From an uncultured Streptococcus sp. (GTDB taxonomy: Bacteria; Bacillota; Bacilli; Lactobacillales; Streptococcaceae): a stretch of DNA of 9,743 nucleotides. The position numbers and the translations under genes are program-made. Positions 1 to 7,735 of this stretch are shown here, in pieces. The stretch covers positions 1 through 9,743 of the forward strand of contig CABSQC010000021.1 of NCBI GenBank assembly GCA_902479835.1. Reading direction: 5' to 3'. Position 1 is the stretch's first letter. Each line of letters begins with the position of its first letter. The notes below the pieces were generated by a model. That model saw only the letters and a program-made list of their open reading frames with translations. It ran no database searches and was not told where the DNA came from.

Positions 1-1423
1 CGAGGTAAGAAGAGGCCAAGTCATAAGAAGCCTGATGAAATGGGGCGAGGTCGCTTTCAAAGAGCTGGACCAGCTTGTCCGCCAACTCTTTCACCAGCTC
101 TTCTTCTGGCACTGTCTCGCTATAAGACACCAAAAAGCCATTTTCACCCTCTTTTATAAAAGTCGGATTGCCATAACGGGCATCAAAGCCCAGCAAGGCC
201 AAACCTGCTCCAGCCGCCTCCATCAAAGTCAAACCAAAGGTCTCCCACTGAGAAGTGGTGAGGTAGGCTTGGTAGCAAGGATAGATCTGCTGAAGATCCG
301 CATGACCGCGTAGGTGAATATAATCTTGTGCTGCAAGCTCCTGAATCAGGTGGCGCAAGTTGTCCGCTTCCCCACCCTTTCCATAAATATCAAACTGAAG
401 GGTTGGGAATTGTTCATGAGCTTTGGCCACTACTCGAATGGCCAAATCGATGCGTTTTCTTGGATCCAAACGGGAAGCTGTGAGCACACTAAAGGGAGGT
501 CTGTCTCCTAGTGATTCCGTCAATTCTTCTAGATGCCCTACTGGAATGCTATAGATTGGAATTCCTTGGCATCCTTGTTTAGCAAGTGTCTGCTCCAAGA
601 CTTCTTTTTGAAGATCCGTTGCCGTGATGAAGTAATCGAAGCGTTTGGCATACTTGAACACATAATAATATTCATAATTGAGATGGCCATTTTCAAATTC
701 ATGCTCCGAATGAAACACCATGGCGAGCTTTGAAGGAGCAGCTTTCTCCAACAAAGGGCGAGCAAAATCCATGCGCGAAGCCCGATCAAGCAGAATCAAA
801 TCTTCTTCTTTTAGCGACAGCTGCGACAAAAAACGTCTCATCACTTCTGTATGGTTGGTCAAAATCTCAGGCCCCAGTTTATAGAGCCAGCTTCCACCTA
901 ACCTCGATTCTTCAAAAGCGATAGTTCCATCTTGATTGTGATAGGTCCGTCTGACAACACTACCATACTGAAAATACTCTGTGACAAGTTTACAAGCTCC
1001 ATAATACTCTCGCTTGATTCTATTTCCAGCCAAAAGATAGTCTACATAGCGGACACAGTTTGGATGATAGGGATCCAGATGAAAGGTCAAGGCGTTTCCA
1101 TCCGCAAATTGGTAGCGAATGGCTCTTTCCGTTTTTTCAACAACATCCAGACGAGTCAGTTGAAACTCCATTTGCAAGGCTCCTACCGTCTTTTGAGGGA
1201 CCGTAGTCTGTTGATCCGTAAAAGCTAAATGGGCAAAAAGCAACTCCTCATCCCGGTGCCCCAAAGAGAGGTAATAGGCTAATTTTTCTGGAGTGGGCCA
1301 AGTGGTAAAGACAAACTTCGCTGCCACTCCCAGACACCGGAGCATCTTTGCCCGAGAGGCCTGTGCAACATCGACCCCATTGGGTTCAAATCCCACTAAT
1401 AGATTAAAGGTATAAATGGTCAT
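1..1423 (-). CDS. gtfA: GtfA-type glycosyltransferase (SRR adhesin O-GlcNAc transferase), 3' end cut by the window
   Basis: The minus strand is open from ATG at 1423-1421 to the window edge (474 residues, no stop), so the last 30 or so residues of a family of about 500 are missing. It reads as GtfA of the accessory Sec systems, a cytosolic GT4/GT-B enzyme that adds the first GlcNAc from UDP-GlcNAc to Ser/Thr of serine-rich repeat adhesins. Seen: the N-terminal MTIY-N-L pattern; a beta-rich insert of the add-on (DUF1975-like) kind at about residues 82-182; HSEHEFEN with H238; SRLDPRKR with R318 and K323 as expected nucleotide-sugar ligands; and an EX7E motif, E394 to E402, in ETFGLTLME. It starts inside the gtfB stop codon (ATGA overlap), so the two are probably translationally coupled. 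Compared from memory with GspB/PsrP-type GtfA it is clearly divergent. The protein substrate is inferred. Confidence 0.88.
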   Translation of the reverse strand, partial: MTIYTFNLLVGFEPNGVDVAQASRAKMLRCLGVAAKFVFTTWPTPEKLAYYLSLGHRDEELLFAHLAFTDQQTTVPQKTVGALQMEFQLTRLDVVEKTERAIRYQFADGNALTFHLDPYHPNCVRYVDYLLAGNRIKREYYGACKLVTEYFQYGSVVRRTYHNQDGTIAFEESRLGGSWLYKLGPEILTNHTEVMRRFLSQLSLKEEDLILLDRASRMDFARPLLEKAAPSKLAMVFHSEHEFENGHLNYEYYYVFKYAKRFDYFITATDLQKEVLEQTLAKQGCQGIPIYSIPVGHLEELTESLGDRPPFSVLTASRLDPRKRIDLAIRVVAKAHEQFPTLQFDIYGKGGEADNLRHLIQELAAQDYIHLRGHADLQQIYPCYQAYLTTSQWETFGLTLMEAAGAGLALLGFDARYGNPTFIKEGENGFLVSYSETVPEEELVKELADKLVQLFESDLAPFHQASYDLASSYL

Positions 1424-2703
1424 GCGGTCCCTCCCTCTAATCGCTTAAACAGCTCTTCTAAAGTTTCTTTTTCAGGCAATTTCAAGATTCGTGCCTGCTC
1501 TCTTACCAATTCTTTGTAGGTCTCTGGCTGCTGGAGCAAGGTATCTAGTTGCTGTTCCATTTCTTCGACTGTATCTGTGATCGTGCTCAAGTCTTTATAG
1601 GCTTCATGATGCACTTTACTCTTCAAACCAAATAAGACTTGCCCATTTTCAAGAGCATGAAGACTACTACTCCATACTTCTTCTCCCTGGTTGCAATCCA
1701 GATAAATAGAGCAGCTGGATAACAAGTCCTCATATTTGTCCAGCGAAATCCCTGGATAGAGGCGCACATTGGAGCGAGTCGCTAAGTCTGTCAATTTCGG
1801 ACCCATAGCCGTCAAAGCAGCAATGTGAAAGGTCACTTGTGGGAATTGATGGACCAGGCGAGATAAGCCTTCGACCTCTTGAGAAGCCGTCATGACCAGG
1901 GCTTCTGGTTGAAAACTTTCCTGCTCCACATCTACCAGCCCTAACAAGGCTGTGATTCCGGCTTTTTTCTCCCTCAACAGACCATCTTCTACCAACAAAA
2001 TCTGACTGACTTGTTCTTTGATCTCGTCTAGATCATGCGCGTCACTGGCACAGTAAGCGAGTCTTTCCTTTGGTTTCTCTTTCACAACATCTAGCAATGC
2101 CTTGTCCATCAAAAGAACGGCTTCATCTTCCGGCAAGACTTGTTCTAGGACAGCTCTTTGCAGCTCTTTCTTACTGGCATACAGGCGATCCCGTCCCTTA
2201 GGAGTTTGAAGTAAAAAGGCTCCTTGTGAGACAAAGTGAAGCAAGACTTCTTCTTGCTGACGGTTCAAATAGATGTCTAAATAGGGTTGACCAGCTTCCG
2301 TAAGGAGACTCCGTTTGCTTCTCCAGCCATAGCGGTTGTAGACATCAATCGATATGATCTCCTCTCCCTGACCAAACCACTCCACTCTGTCAACCGTTCG
2401 GGACAAGATATCCTCTCGCAAAACCACGTTGGCACGACGTTCCTCACCATCAAAAAGATAGGTTGTGATCCCCAGTGTCCAACATTCCCATAATTCTGGA
2501 ACTGCTAGATCATTGAAAAATAAAGGTTTTCCAATTTTTGATGCTGGGTCTTTTTGGGTAAAAAAGGTCGCAAGACTCTCTGTCTGTTGGTCCAAATCTG
2601 TTTCCAAATTGGTCACAAATACCCGATAGGGCTGGCCAAGTTTGTCCAAGTATTTTTGCAAACGATCCAGCTCTCTGGTCTGCTCTGATGCAATAATGAA
2701 CAT
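1420..2703 (-). CDS. gtfB: GtfB-type glycosylation chaperone subunit (partner of GtfA)
   Basis: The 427-residue protein fits GtfB (family about 440), the non-catalytic GT-B-fold partner that holds the SRR substrate for GtfA. Seen: the family signature HPLFFN-like segment as KPLFFND (residues 59-65) followed by PELWE; a beta-rich add-on region at about 65-175; and a C-terminal half with LPQ-type segment FPQVTFHIAALTAMGPKL (287-304), LYP (315-317) and IYLDCNQGEEV (333-343). No EX7E motif is visible in the C-terminal half, in keeping with a chaperone role. The start at 2703 is preceded by AAAGGA six bases upstream. It lies 26 bases after the GT2 gene and overlaps gtfA by four bases (ATGA). In the accessory Sec loci I know, gtfA comes before gtfB; here the order is reversed. 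The C-terminal domain recurs in the GT8 protein two genes upstream. Confidence 0.87.
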   Translation of the reverse strand: MFIIASEQTRELDRLQKYLDKLGQPYRVFVTNLETDLDQQTESLATFFTQKDPASKIGKPLFFNDLAVPELWECWTLGITTYLFDGEERRANVVLREDILSRTVDRVEWFGQGEEIISIDVYNRYGWRSKRSLLTEAGQPYLDIYLNRQQEEVLLHFVSQGAFLLQTPKGRDRLYASKKELQRAVLEQVLPEDEAVLLMDKALLDVVKEKPKERLAYCASDAHDLDEIKEQVSQILLVEDGLLREKKAGITALLGLVDVEQESFQPEALVMTASQEVEGLSRLVHQFPQVTFHIAALTAMGPKLTDLATRSNVRLYPGISLDKYEDLLSSCSIYLDCNQGEEVWSSSLHALENGQVLFGLKSKVHHEAYKDLSTITDTVEEMEQQLDTLLQQPETYKELVREQARILKLPEKETLEELFKRLEGGTA

Positions 2704-2729
2704 GCTGATCCTTTCTCATCAATAAGGGG

Positions 2730-3629
2730 TTAGTCCATCGTTTCAATAAAACGGAGGTTGGTCACCACGCGCTCATAGGTTTCTGACCCTTGCAAGCCTG
2801 CTTCCTCTAATTTTTCAAGGGCTCGTTTCAAGCGCGTTTTGTAGATATAGCGATGCCAGGTTAGGTCATAGCCCAACATCCCCAGTAGAGCCAATTTCTC
2901 CTGCTTAGCTTCCATCTCATCGACGACTCGCTTTTCTGTCCAAACCTGGGACAGAGTATCTGCACGACCTACGCGATACCAATAAATACATTTCTCCGTA
3001 TGAACCACCCGATGGGCTTTTAAGAACAACTTGTACATCAGGAAGTTGTCTTCAACATTTTTTCCGACCGGAAAACGAAGCCCTTCAAATAAGCTACGCT
3101 TATAGAGCTTCATCATGGCACAAGCCCAGGCCATATCTCTGGTCTCCTGGATGGCATCGTGGTCCATGATTTCTCGCCCCTCATAAAGAGTCTCTGAATA
3201 ATCGTCGTCCGTTACCTTGATCAAGTATTTGCTACTACTGTCATCATAGAGGTTATAGTTAGCTACCGAGACATCCGCATCATACTTCTTCAGTTGGCGA
3301 TAGAGCACTTCTACATAGTCCTCCGTCACCCAGTCATCTGGATCAATAAAGGTGATGTAATCACCAGTCGCTAACTCAATCCCTGTATTCCGAGCAGCAG
3401 ATAAGCCCCCATTTTCTTGGCGAACGTAGCGGATGCGCGCATCCTTCCTAAAAAATTCTTTACAGATCTCTTCTGATTGATCTGGCGAACCATCATTCAC
3501 CAAGATGATCTCTAAATGTGGGTAGGTCTGGTGGATAACCGTTTCCAAACATTGTCTCAAATAAGCTTCAACATTATAGATGGGAATGATAATACTCACT
3601 ACTTCATTTGTTTCCATGCTTCTTCTCAT
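2730..3629 (-). CDS. GT2 family glycosyltransferase (probable SRR glycan extension)
   Basis: A 299-residue GT-A fold, family 2 enzyme, predicted cytosolic: no signal peptide or membrane segment is seen. Motifs in order: VSIIIPIYNVE (residues 11-21), the nucleotide-binding VNDGSPDQS (44-52), NGGLSAARNTGI (73-84), the metal-binding DxD variant DPDD (96-99), and VEDN (192-195), where the acidic pair is the usual place of the catalytic base. The gene overlaps the GT8 stop codon. The first ATG at 3629 has its purine stretch almost touching the start; the in-frame ATG at 3617 (residue 5, METNEVVS) has AGAAG at better distance and places the first beta strand normally, so 3617 may be the true start. 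Sugar donor and acceptor cannot be told from sequence. Its position between GT8 and gtfB suggests it extends the glycan begun by GtfA/GtfB. Confidence 0.85.
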   Translation of the reverse strand: MRRSMETNEVVSIIIPIYNVEAYLRQCLETVIHQTYPHLEIILVNDGSPDQSEEICKEFFRKDARIRYVRQENGGLSAARNTGIELATGDYITFIDPDDWVTEDYVEVLYRQLKKYDADVSVANYNLYDDSSSKYLIKVTDDDYSETLYEGREIMDHDAIQETRDMAWACAMMKLYKRSLFEGLRFPVGKNVEDNFLMYKLFLKAHRVVHTEKCIYWYRVGRADTLSQVWTEKRVVDEMEAKQEKLALLGMLGYDLTWHRYIYKTRLKRALEKLEEAGLQGSETYERVVTNLRFIETMD

Positions 3630-4827
3630 TTCTCTTTAAATAATCGCGAATGGCTGCCACCATCTCCTGCACCTGATCATCCCTAAACACCCGATTCTCA
3701 CCATTCTCCACATGATTGGTTCCTTCAAAAGAAAAAATAGGGAGACCTTGTTGACTGATCGTTTGCGTGATTTGATCGACCTCATCATAGGGATTAATAT
3801 CCAGATAGAAATCCAATTTTTCTAGGACTTTTCGACTGGTCAAGGGATCAAAAGAGGGATAAAGAAAGAGGTTAGGGTAGCGTTCTAATTGCACCAAGTT
3901 AAAGCCAAAATGGCTATGGGCAAGAACATGAATCGCGACATCTGGCAACTCTTTTAACAACGTCTCCAACTCGTGGATATCTGCTGTATGGGTATAAATA
4001 GCCGCATGATAAGGAAAATCTCCCACTAGATCTTGATAGGTTTGCTTCAAAATCGGTTTTCGAAGCAAAATTTCCTCCCAAGAGAGGGCATAATAAAACC
4101 ACCATAATTCACGAAAACGATTGAAGCGTTTGGAGGTCCATGGTTTATTATGAGAGGTATAGTGAACGACTGCTGGGATCCCTTGGAAGGCATCATACCA
4201 GTCCAAATCCCCATAGAGATATTGATCCTTATCAGACCCTACTTGTAGATTATAGGTCCAAGGTAATGGATACCAAACATCTTTGAAATACAGATTCAAA
4301 ATTCCTTGATCTCCGTAGACATGCTGATGGTGCTCGCGAGTGAGGTCAAAAAGAGCCTCTGTCACTTGGTGCTCTTGCCACCAAGCCTTATCAATCACCA
4401 AAAGTCCAGCATTAAAACCATCTGTCGTCGTCGGCTTATCGACCACTGCACCCAGTCCATAACCTTTTAGATCGACCTCAAATAAAGGCGATAAATCCTG
4501 TGTAAAGATCATGTCACAATCCAAATAGAGGATCCGCTCTTCTTCCACAATCTCTGGAATAGCGTAACGGAAATAGGTCGCGTAGTGAATATGGTCACTT
4601 GGAAGCGAAAAGGACTGGAATTGCTCGGGAAACATCCGACAATTGATCACTTCTGAATCCAACTGGCGCAAGCGCTGATTCATGATAGTAAACCACTCTG
4701 TTGGTAGATCCTCATTTAAGACATAAATTTTCAACTGATCCTGATGGGCACACAGTGACTTCATAGCGGTTTCCAACTTTTCCATATAAGACAGATTGGC
4801 TGAAAACACAACAGCTTTTTTACTCAT
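3604..4827 (-). CDS. GT8 glycosyltransferase with GtfB-like C-terminal domain
   Basis: A 407-residue two-domain protein. Residues 1 to about 255 are a GT8 GT-A domain: VVFSANLSYMEKLETAMKSL at the N-terminus, the metal-binding DCD (103-105) in LYLDCDMIF, FNAGLLVID (138-146), GDQGILN (172-178), and HYTSHNKPW (222-230), the GT8 HxxGxxKPW motif with Ser in place of Gly. Residues about 273-402 form a second domain that aligns without gaps to GtfB residues 266-360 of the same operon (LYP, YLD-N, EV, G, F conserved). GT8 enzymes, among them pneumococcal GlyE as I recall it, extend the glycan on SRR adhesins with Glc or Gal; which sugar here is unknown. It is the first gene of the operon, with GGGGAAG just upstream of ATG and a candidate promoter at 4851-4879. 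The last 26 bases overlap the GT2 gene. Confidence 0.87.
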   Translation of the reverse strand: MSKKAVVFSANLSYMEKLETAMKSLCAHQDQLKIYVLNEDLPTEWFTIMNQRLRQLDSEVINCRMFPEQFQSFSLPSDHIHYATYFRYAIPEIVEEERILYLDCDMIFTQDLSPLFEVDLKGYGLGAVVDKPTTTDGFNAGLLVIDKAWWQEHQVTEALFDLTREHHQHVYGDQGILNLYFKDVWYPLPWTYNLQVGSDKDQYLYGDLDWYDAFQGIPAVVHYTSHNKPWTSKRFNRFRELWWFYYALSWEEILLRKPILKQTYQDLVGDFPYHAAIYTHTADIHELETLLKELPDVAIHVLAHSHFGFNLVQLERYPNLFLYPSFDPLTSRKVLEKLDFYLDINPYDEVDQITQTISQQGLPIFSFEGTNHVENGENRVFRDDQVQEMVAAIRDYLKRNEKKHGNK

Positions 4828-4850
4828 AACTTCCCCTTTTTTCTTTCATT

Positions 4851-4879
4851 AGAATACCATTTTCAAGAGAGGAAAACAA
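4851..4879 (-). promoter_or_regulatory. Candidate sigma-A promoter of the glycosylation operon
   Basis: On the minus strand a -35 TTGTTT (4879-4874), a 17-base spacer and a -10 TATTCT (4856-4851) preceded by TG one base upstream (extended -10). It lies between the pncA terminator and the GT8 start, giving a leader of about 17 bases before ATG. Hexamers match the consensus at only three and four of six positions, so the call rests mostly on spacing, the TG element and location. Confidence 0.45.
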
Positions 4880-4890
4880 TTTCTAAGCCC

Positions 4891-4927
4891 AAAAAAGAGG
4901 CCTAGACAAGTATCTATGACCTCTTTT
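4891..4927 (-). terminator. Rho-independent terminator of codY-pncA
   Basis: Twelve bases past the pncA stop, the minus strand reads AAAAGAGG (4927-4920), a 19-base interior and CCTCTTTT (4900-4893), running into a block of six T (4896-4891). A shorter TAGA/TCTA pairing inside can extend the hairpin. It separates the codY-pncA unit from the glycosylation operon. Confidence 0.75.
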
Positions 4928-4938
4928 ACATCGGTTTC

Positions 4939-5517
4939 TTATTTTTGGTCTAATACAGCTAGTGTATCGTCTACCAAACTTGCCCCTAAGACATGCTTGA
5001 AGTGATTCAATGCAAACTGGTGATTTTCAGGAGTGAGCGACGCCACTGCAGGTTCCACAACTTCGATCTGATAACCCAGATTGTAGGCATCAACCGCTGT
5101 ATGGAGAACACAGATATCGGTCAAGACACCCGTCAAAATAACGGTGTCCACATGACGTTCCCGAAGGCGGATATCTAGATCCGTCCCTGAAAAAGCAGAA
5201 TAATGACGTTTGTCCATCCAAAAGACGCGTGGATCCGCTTTGTGCTCCCGATAAAAATCTGCTAAAGGGCCGTACAAATCACGTCCACTAGTCCCAATGA
5301 TATTATGGGGTGGGAAGAGCTTGCTTTCAGGATGAAATGGATCGTCTACATCATGCGCATCAATGGCAAAAAAGACATAGGCTCCTTGGTCAAAGGCCAA
5401 TTGGGTCACCTGAGCAATGCTCTCAGAAATGGCTTGGGCGGGAGCCCCTGCCGTTAGCTTACCTTCATCCGCTACAAAATCAACGGTGTAGTCAATCGAA
5501 ATTAATGCTTTAGCCAT
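4939..5517 (-). CDS. pncA: Nicotinamidase (isochorismatase superfamily)
   Basis: A 192-residue cytosolic enzyme that converts nicotinamide to nicotinate and ammonia for NAD salvage. All functional residues of the family are present: the triad D9 (ISIDYTVDF), K103 (WMDKRHYSAF) and C136 (LTDICV), and the metal ligands D53, H55 (AIDAHDVDDPFHPE) and H71. GVLTDICV (130-137) carries the expected stretch before the nucleophile; its cis-peptide bond is known from the family. The length matches streptococcal PncA. The ATG shares its A with the last base of the codY stop codon (TAATG), so the gene is co-transcribed and probably translationally coupled with codY. The terminator at 4891-4927 closes the unit. 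Other isochorismatase-like hydrolases are the only real alternative, and the intact metal site argues against them. Confidence 0.93.
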   Translation of the reverse strand: MAKALISIDYTVDFVADEGKLTAGAPAQAISESIAQVTQLAFDQGAYVFFAIDAHDVDDPFHPESKLFPPHNIIGTSGRDLYGPLADFYREHKADPRVFWMDKRHYSAFSGTDLDIRLRERHVDTVILTGVLTDICVLHTAVDAYNLGYQIEVVEPAVASLTPENHQFALNHFKHVLGASLVDDTLAVLDQK

Positions 5518-6305
5518 TAGTAGTCTCTTTTCTTAATTTCTTCAAAAATATCTGGTATCAACACTTTGAGATAGGTTCCCTTCATTCCAAGAGAACGGCT
5601 TTCAATAATACCGGCTGACTCCAATTTCCGGAGTGCATTGACAATCACAGAGCGAGTGATACCAATCCGATCTGCAATGATAGAAGCAGTCAACTGTCCC
5701 TCATTGCCTTTCAATTCACTAAGGATGGCAGAAACAGCCCGCAATTCAGAGTAAGACAAGGTATTGACAGCCATATTCACCGCTGTCCGACGACGAATAT
5801 TCTTCTCGTCTTCCTCGCGTTGGTAGTTCAACATTTGAATCCCTACCACGGTACTCGCAATCTCAACCAAGATCAAATCATCATCCGCAAACTGTTTATC
5901 ATTGCGCCAAATGATCAAGGAACCCAATCGAATCCCAGAAACATGAATAGGCGCAATGGTGGTCAAGCCATCAGGAAATTCAGACTTGGTTTCGACCGGA
6001 AAGATACTCAAATCATGGTCCACATCTAAATTAGCTTCTGTATCATAAACTAAGCTTGCCGCCTTGGCATAATCTTCTGGTAATTTTTTATTTTGAAAGA
6101 AAGCTTCTACCCGGTCATTGTTGGTCTTGTAACGCATGAAATAACCAAGAAGGGTTCCCTTGCTATTAATGATACAGGCATTACAGTGGATAATATCCGC
6201 TAATTGCTGGGCAATATCATTATAAGGCATCTCGAACTGCAACTGTTCATCAGTCCGTTTCAAGATGGATGTAATTTTACGTGTCTTTTCTAATAAGTTT
6301 GCCAT
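5517..6305 (-). CDS. codY: GTP-sensing / branched-chain amino acid-responsive repressor CodY
   Basis: A 262-residue global regulator that represses nitrogen and amino acid genes when branched-chain amino acids are plentiful. Seen: the N-terminal [11 protein letters not shown]; a GAF ligand-binding domain to about residue 155, including [11 protein letters not shown] and LGSLIIWR; a helical linker; and the winged helix-turn-helix at about 204-248, with [19 protein letters not shown] and the strongly conserved [11 protein letters not shown] (235-245). Length and motifs are those of a full, functional CodY. The start is preceded by GAGGT seven bases upstream. pncA follows with a one-base overlap. 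A 14/15 CodY box directly upstream of the -35 element implies autoregulation. In streptococci CodY is thought to respond mainly to branched-chain amino acids rather than GTP; that comes from the literature, not from this sequence. Confidence 0.98.
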   Translation of the reverse strand: MANLLEKTRKITSILKRTDEQLQFEMPYNDIAQQLADIIHCNACIINSKGTLLGYFMRYKTNNDRVEAFFQNKKLPEDYAKAASLVYDTEANLDVDHDLSIFPVETKSEFPDGLTTIAPIHVSGIRLGSLIIWRNDKQFADDDLILVEIASTVVGIQMLNYQREEDEKNIRRRTAVNMAVNTLSYSELRAVSAILSELKGNEGQLTASIIADRIGITRSVIVNALRKLESAGIIESRSLGMKGTYLKVLIPDIFEEIKKRDY

Positions 6306-6331
6306 AATAAACCTCGCATATAGTCAGCTCA

Positions 6332-6360
6332 AGTATATCATATAAGTGTGGGAATTTCAA
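6332..6360 (-). promoter_or_regulatory. codY promoter
   Basis: On the minus strand: -35 TTGAAA (6360-6355), 17-base spacer, -10 TATACT (6337-6332) with TG one base before it (extended -10). The expected transcript start lies about 20 bases before the codY ATG. Confidence 0.7.
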
Positions 6361-6363
6361 TCA

Positions 6364-6378
6364 AATTATCTGAAAATT
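6364..6378. promoter_or_regulatory. CodY box (autoregulatory operator)
   Basis: AATTATCTGAAAATT matches the CodY consensus AATTTTCWGAAAATT at 14 of 15 positions. It sits three bases upstream of the codY -35 element. A weaker copy, 11 of 15, at 6353-6367 overlaps both it and the -35 hexamer, the overlapping arrangement CodY often uses. Confidence 0.8.
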
Positions 6379-6451
6379 ATTTATTTTTTCTACAATTATG
6401 CGCAATTCAGAAAAATGTCGATTCGATGACATGGATTTTATAAAATGAATC

Positions 6452-6482
6452 AAAAAAGACTGAAGACCTTCATCTTCAATCT
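6452..6482 (-). terminator. Rho-independent terminator of alaA
   Basis: Minus strand: AGATTGAAGA (6482-6473), six-base loop, TCTTCAGTCT (6466-6457) with a single G-T wobble, then a run of T to 6452. It begins ten bases after the alaA stop codon and insulates alaA from codY. Confidence 0.85.
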
Positions 6483-6491
6483 TTCATCTGA

Positions 6492-7706
6492 TTAGCGTTT
6501 GTATTGTTTCAAGAAACGAGTCATTTTTTCTTGAATTTGAGCTAACTCATCGACACGTGGAAGGTAAACGATCCGGAAGTGATCTGGATCTTTCCAGTTA
6601 AAGCCACGGCCATGAACCAAGAGAATCTTTTCTTGCTTCAAGAATTCTAAAACAAATTGTTCATCATCATCCACGCGGTACATGTCCCGATCAATCTTAG
6701 GGAAGATATAGAGACCAGCCTTTGGCTTAACAGCTGAGAGGCCTGGAATATCATTAATAGCTTTGTAGATAAAGTTGCGTTGTTCGTAGATGCGACCACC
6801 TGGAAGCAAGAGTTCATCCACAGATTGGTAGCCTCCAAGAGAGGTTTGTACAACTTGTTGAGCCAAGACATTTGAACAAAGACGCATATTGGACAACATG
6901 TTCAAGCCTTCGATATAGCCCTTCACATGATGTTTCGGTCCGGATAGAACCATCCAACCAACACGGAAACCGGCAATCCGGTGAGATTTTGACAAGCCAT
7001 TCATACTCACACAGAAGAGATCAGGCGCTAAACTTGCAATAGCCGTGTGTTTTTCCCCATCCATGACCAAGCGATCGTAAATTTCATCCGCAAAGATGAT
7101 CAAGTTATTTTGACGAGCGATCTCTACAATCTCAAGTAGGATCTCATCTGGATAGAGGGCACCTGTTGGGTTATTCGGGTTGATGACAACGATAGCCTTA
7201 GTGTTTGAGGTGATTTTCGACTTGATATCCTCGATATCTGGGTACCAGTTTGCTTCTTCATCACAAAGATAGTGAACGGCATTCCCACCAGCTAGGCTGA
7301 CGGCTGCTGTCCAAAGAGGATAGTCCGGCATGGGAACCAAGACCTCATCCCCATTGTCAAGTAGTCCTTGCATGGACATGACGATCAGCTCACTCACTCC
7401 ATTCCCAAGGTAAATATCATCAATATCCACATTTGGAATTTTTTTCAACTGGCAGTACTGCATGATAGCCTTACGGGCTGAAAAGATTCCTTTTGAGTCT
7501 GAATAGCCTTCACTATCACGCGCATTCATGATCAAATCATGGATAACTTCATCTGGAGCTGTAAAGCCAAATTCAGCAGGATTCCCTGTATTCAAACGGA
7601 GAATTTTTTCTCCATTTGCTCGCATGCGCATGGCTTCTTCCAAGACTGGACCACGAATATCGTAAGCGACATGTTCGAGTTTGCTTGATTTATTATATTC
7701 CTTCAT
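6492..7706 (-). CDS. alaA: PLP-dependent alanine-type aminotransferase
   Basis: A 404-residue class I/II aminotransferase, very like E. coli AlaA (YfbQ) as I recall it, with shared runs such as SSKLE, YDIRGPVL, YSDSKG, IYLGNGVSELIV and MPDYPLWTAAVSL. It should interconvert pyruvate plus glutamate and alanine plus 2-oxoglutarate. Fold-type I residues are in place: N176-PNNPTG, D207 and Y210 (ADEIYD), the Schiff-base lysine K240 in NGLSKSHR, R248 in GFRVGWM, and R378 in FRIV for the substrate carboxylate. GAGG lies seven bases before the ATG. The gene has its own promoter and terminator and lies upstream of codY on the same strand; the codY promoter means it need not be co-transcribed. The exact preferred substrate is family inference. 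Confidence 0.92.
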   Translation of the reverse strand: MKEYNKSSKLEHVAYDIRGPVLEEAMRMRANGEKILRLNTGNPAEFGFTAPDEVIHDLIMNARDSEGYSDSKGIFSARKAIMQYCQLKKIPNVDIDDIYLGNGVSELIVMSMQGLLDNGDEVLVPMPDYPLWTAAVSLAGGNAVHYLCDEEANWYPDIEDIKSKITSNTKAIVVINPNNPTGALYPDEILLEIVEIARQNNLIIFADEIYDRLVMDGEKHTAIASLAPDLFCVSMNGLSKSHRIAGFRVGWMVLSGPKHHVKGYIEGLNMLSNMRLCSNVLAQQVVQTSLGGYQSVDELLLPGGRIYEQRNFIYKAINDIPGLSAVKPKAGLYIFPKIDRDMYRVDDDEQFVLEFLKQEKILLVHGRGFNWKDPDHFRIVYLPRVDELAQIQEKMTRFLKQYKR

Positions 7707-7735
7707 ATTCTGCCTCGATTCACGAAATTATCTCT

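Noticed and set aside
35..1228. A chain of short plus-strand open frames covering most of the left 1.2 kb
   Set aside because: They lie antisense to one uninterrupted minus-strand frame with clear GtfA motifs; they have no ribosome binding sites or recognisable products.
4852..4868. CodY-box-like TTGAAAAT stretch at the glycosylation operon promoter
   Set aside because: About 9 of 15 matches, not enough to claim CodY control of the operon.
6402..6417. Third CodY-like motif (CAGAAAAAT) upstream of codY
   Set aside because: About 10 of 15 matches and the left half-site is missing.
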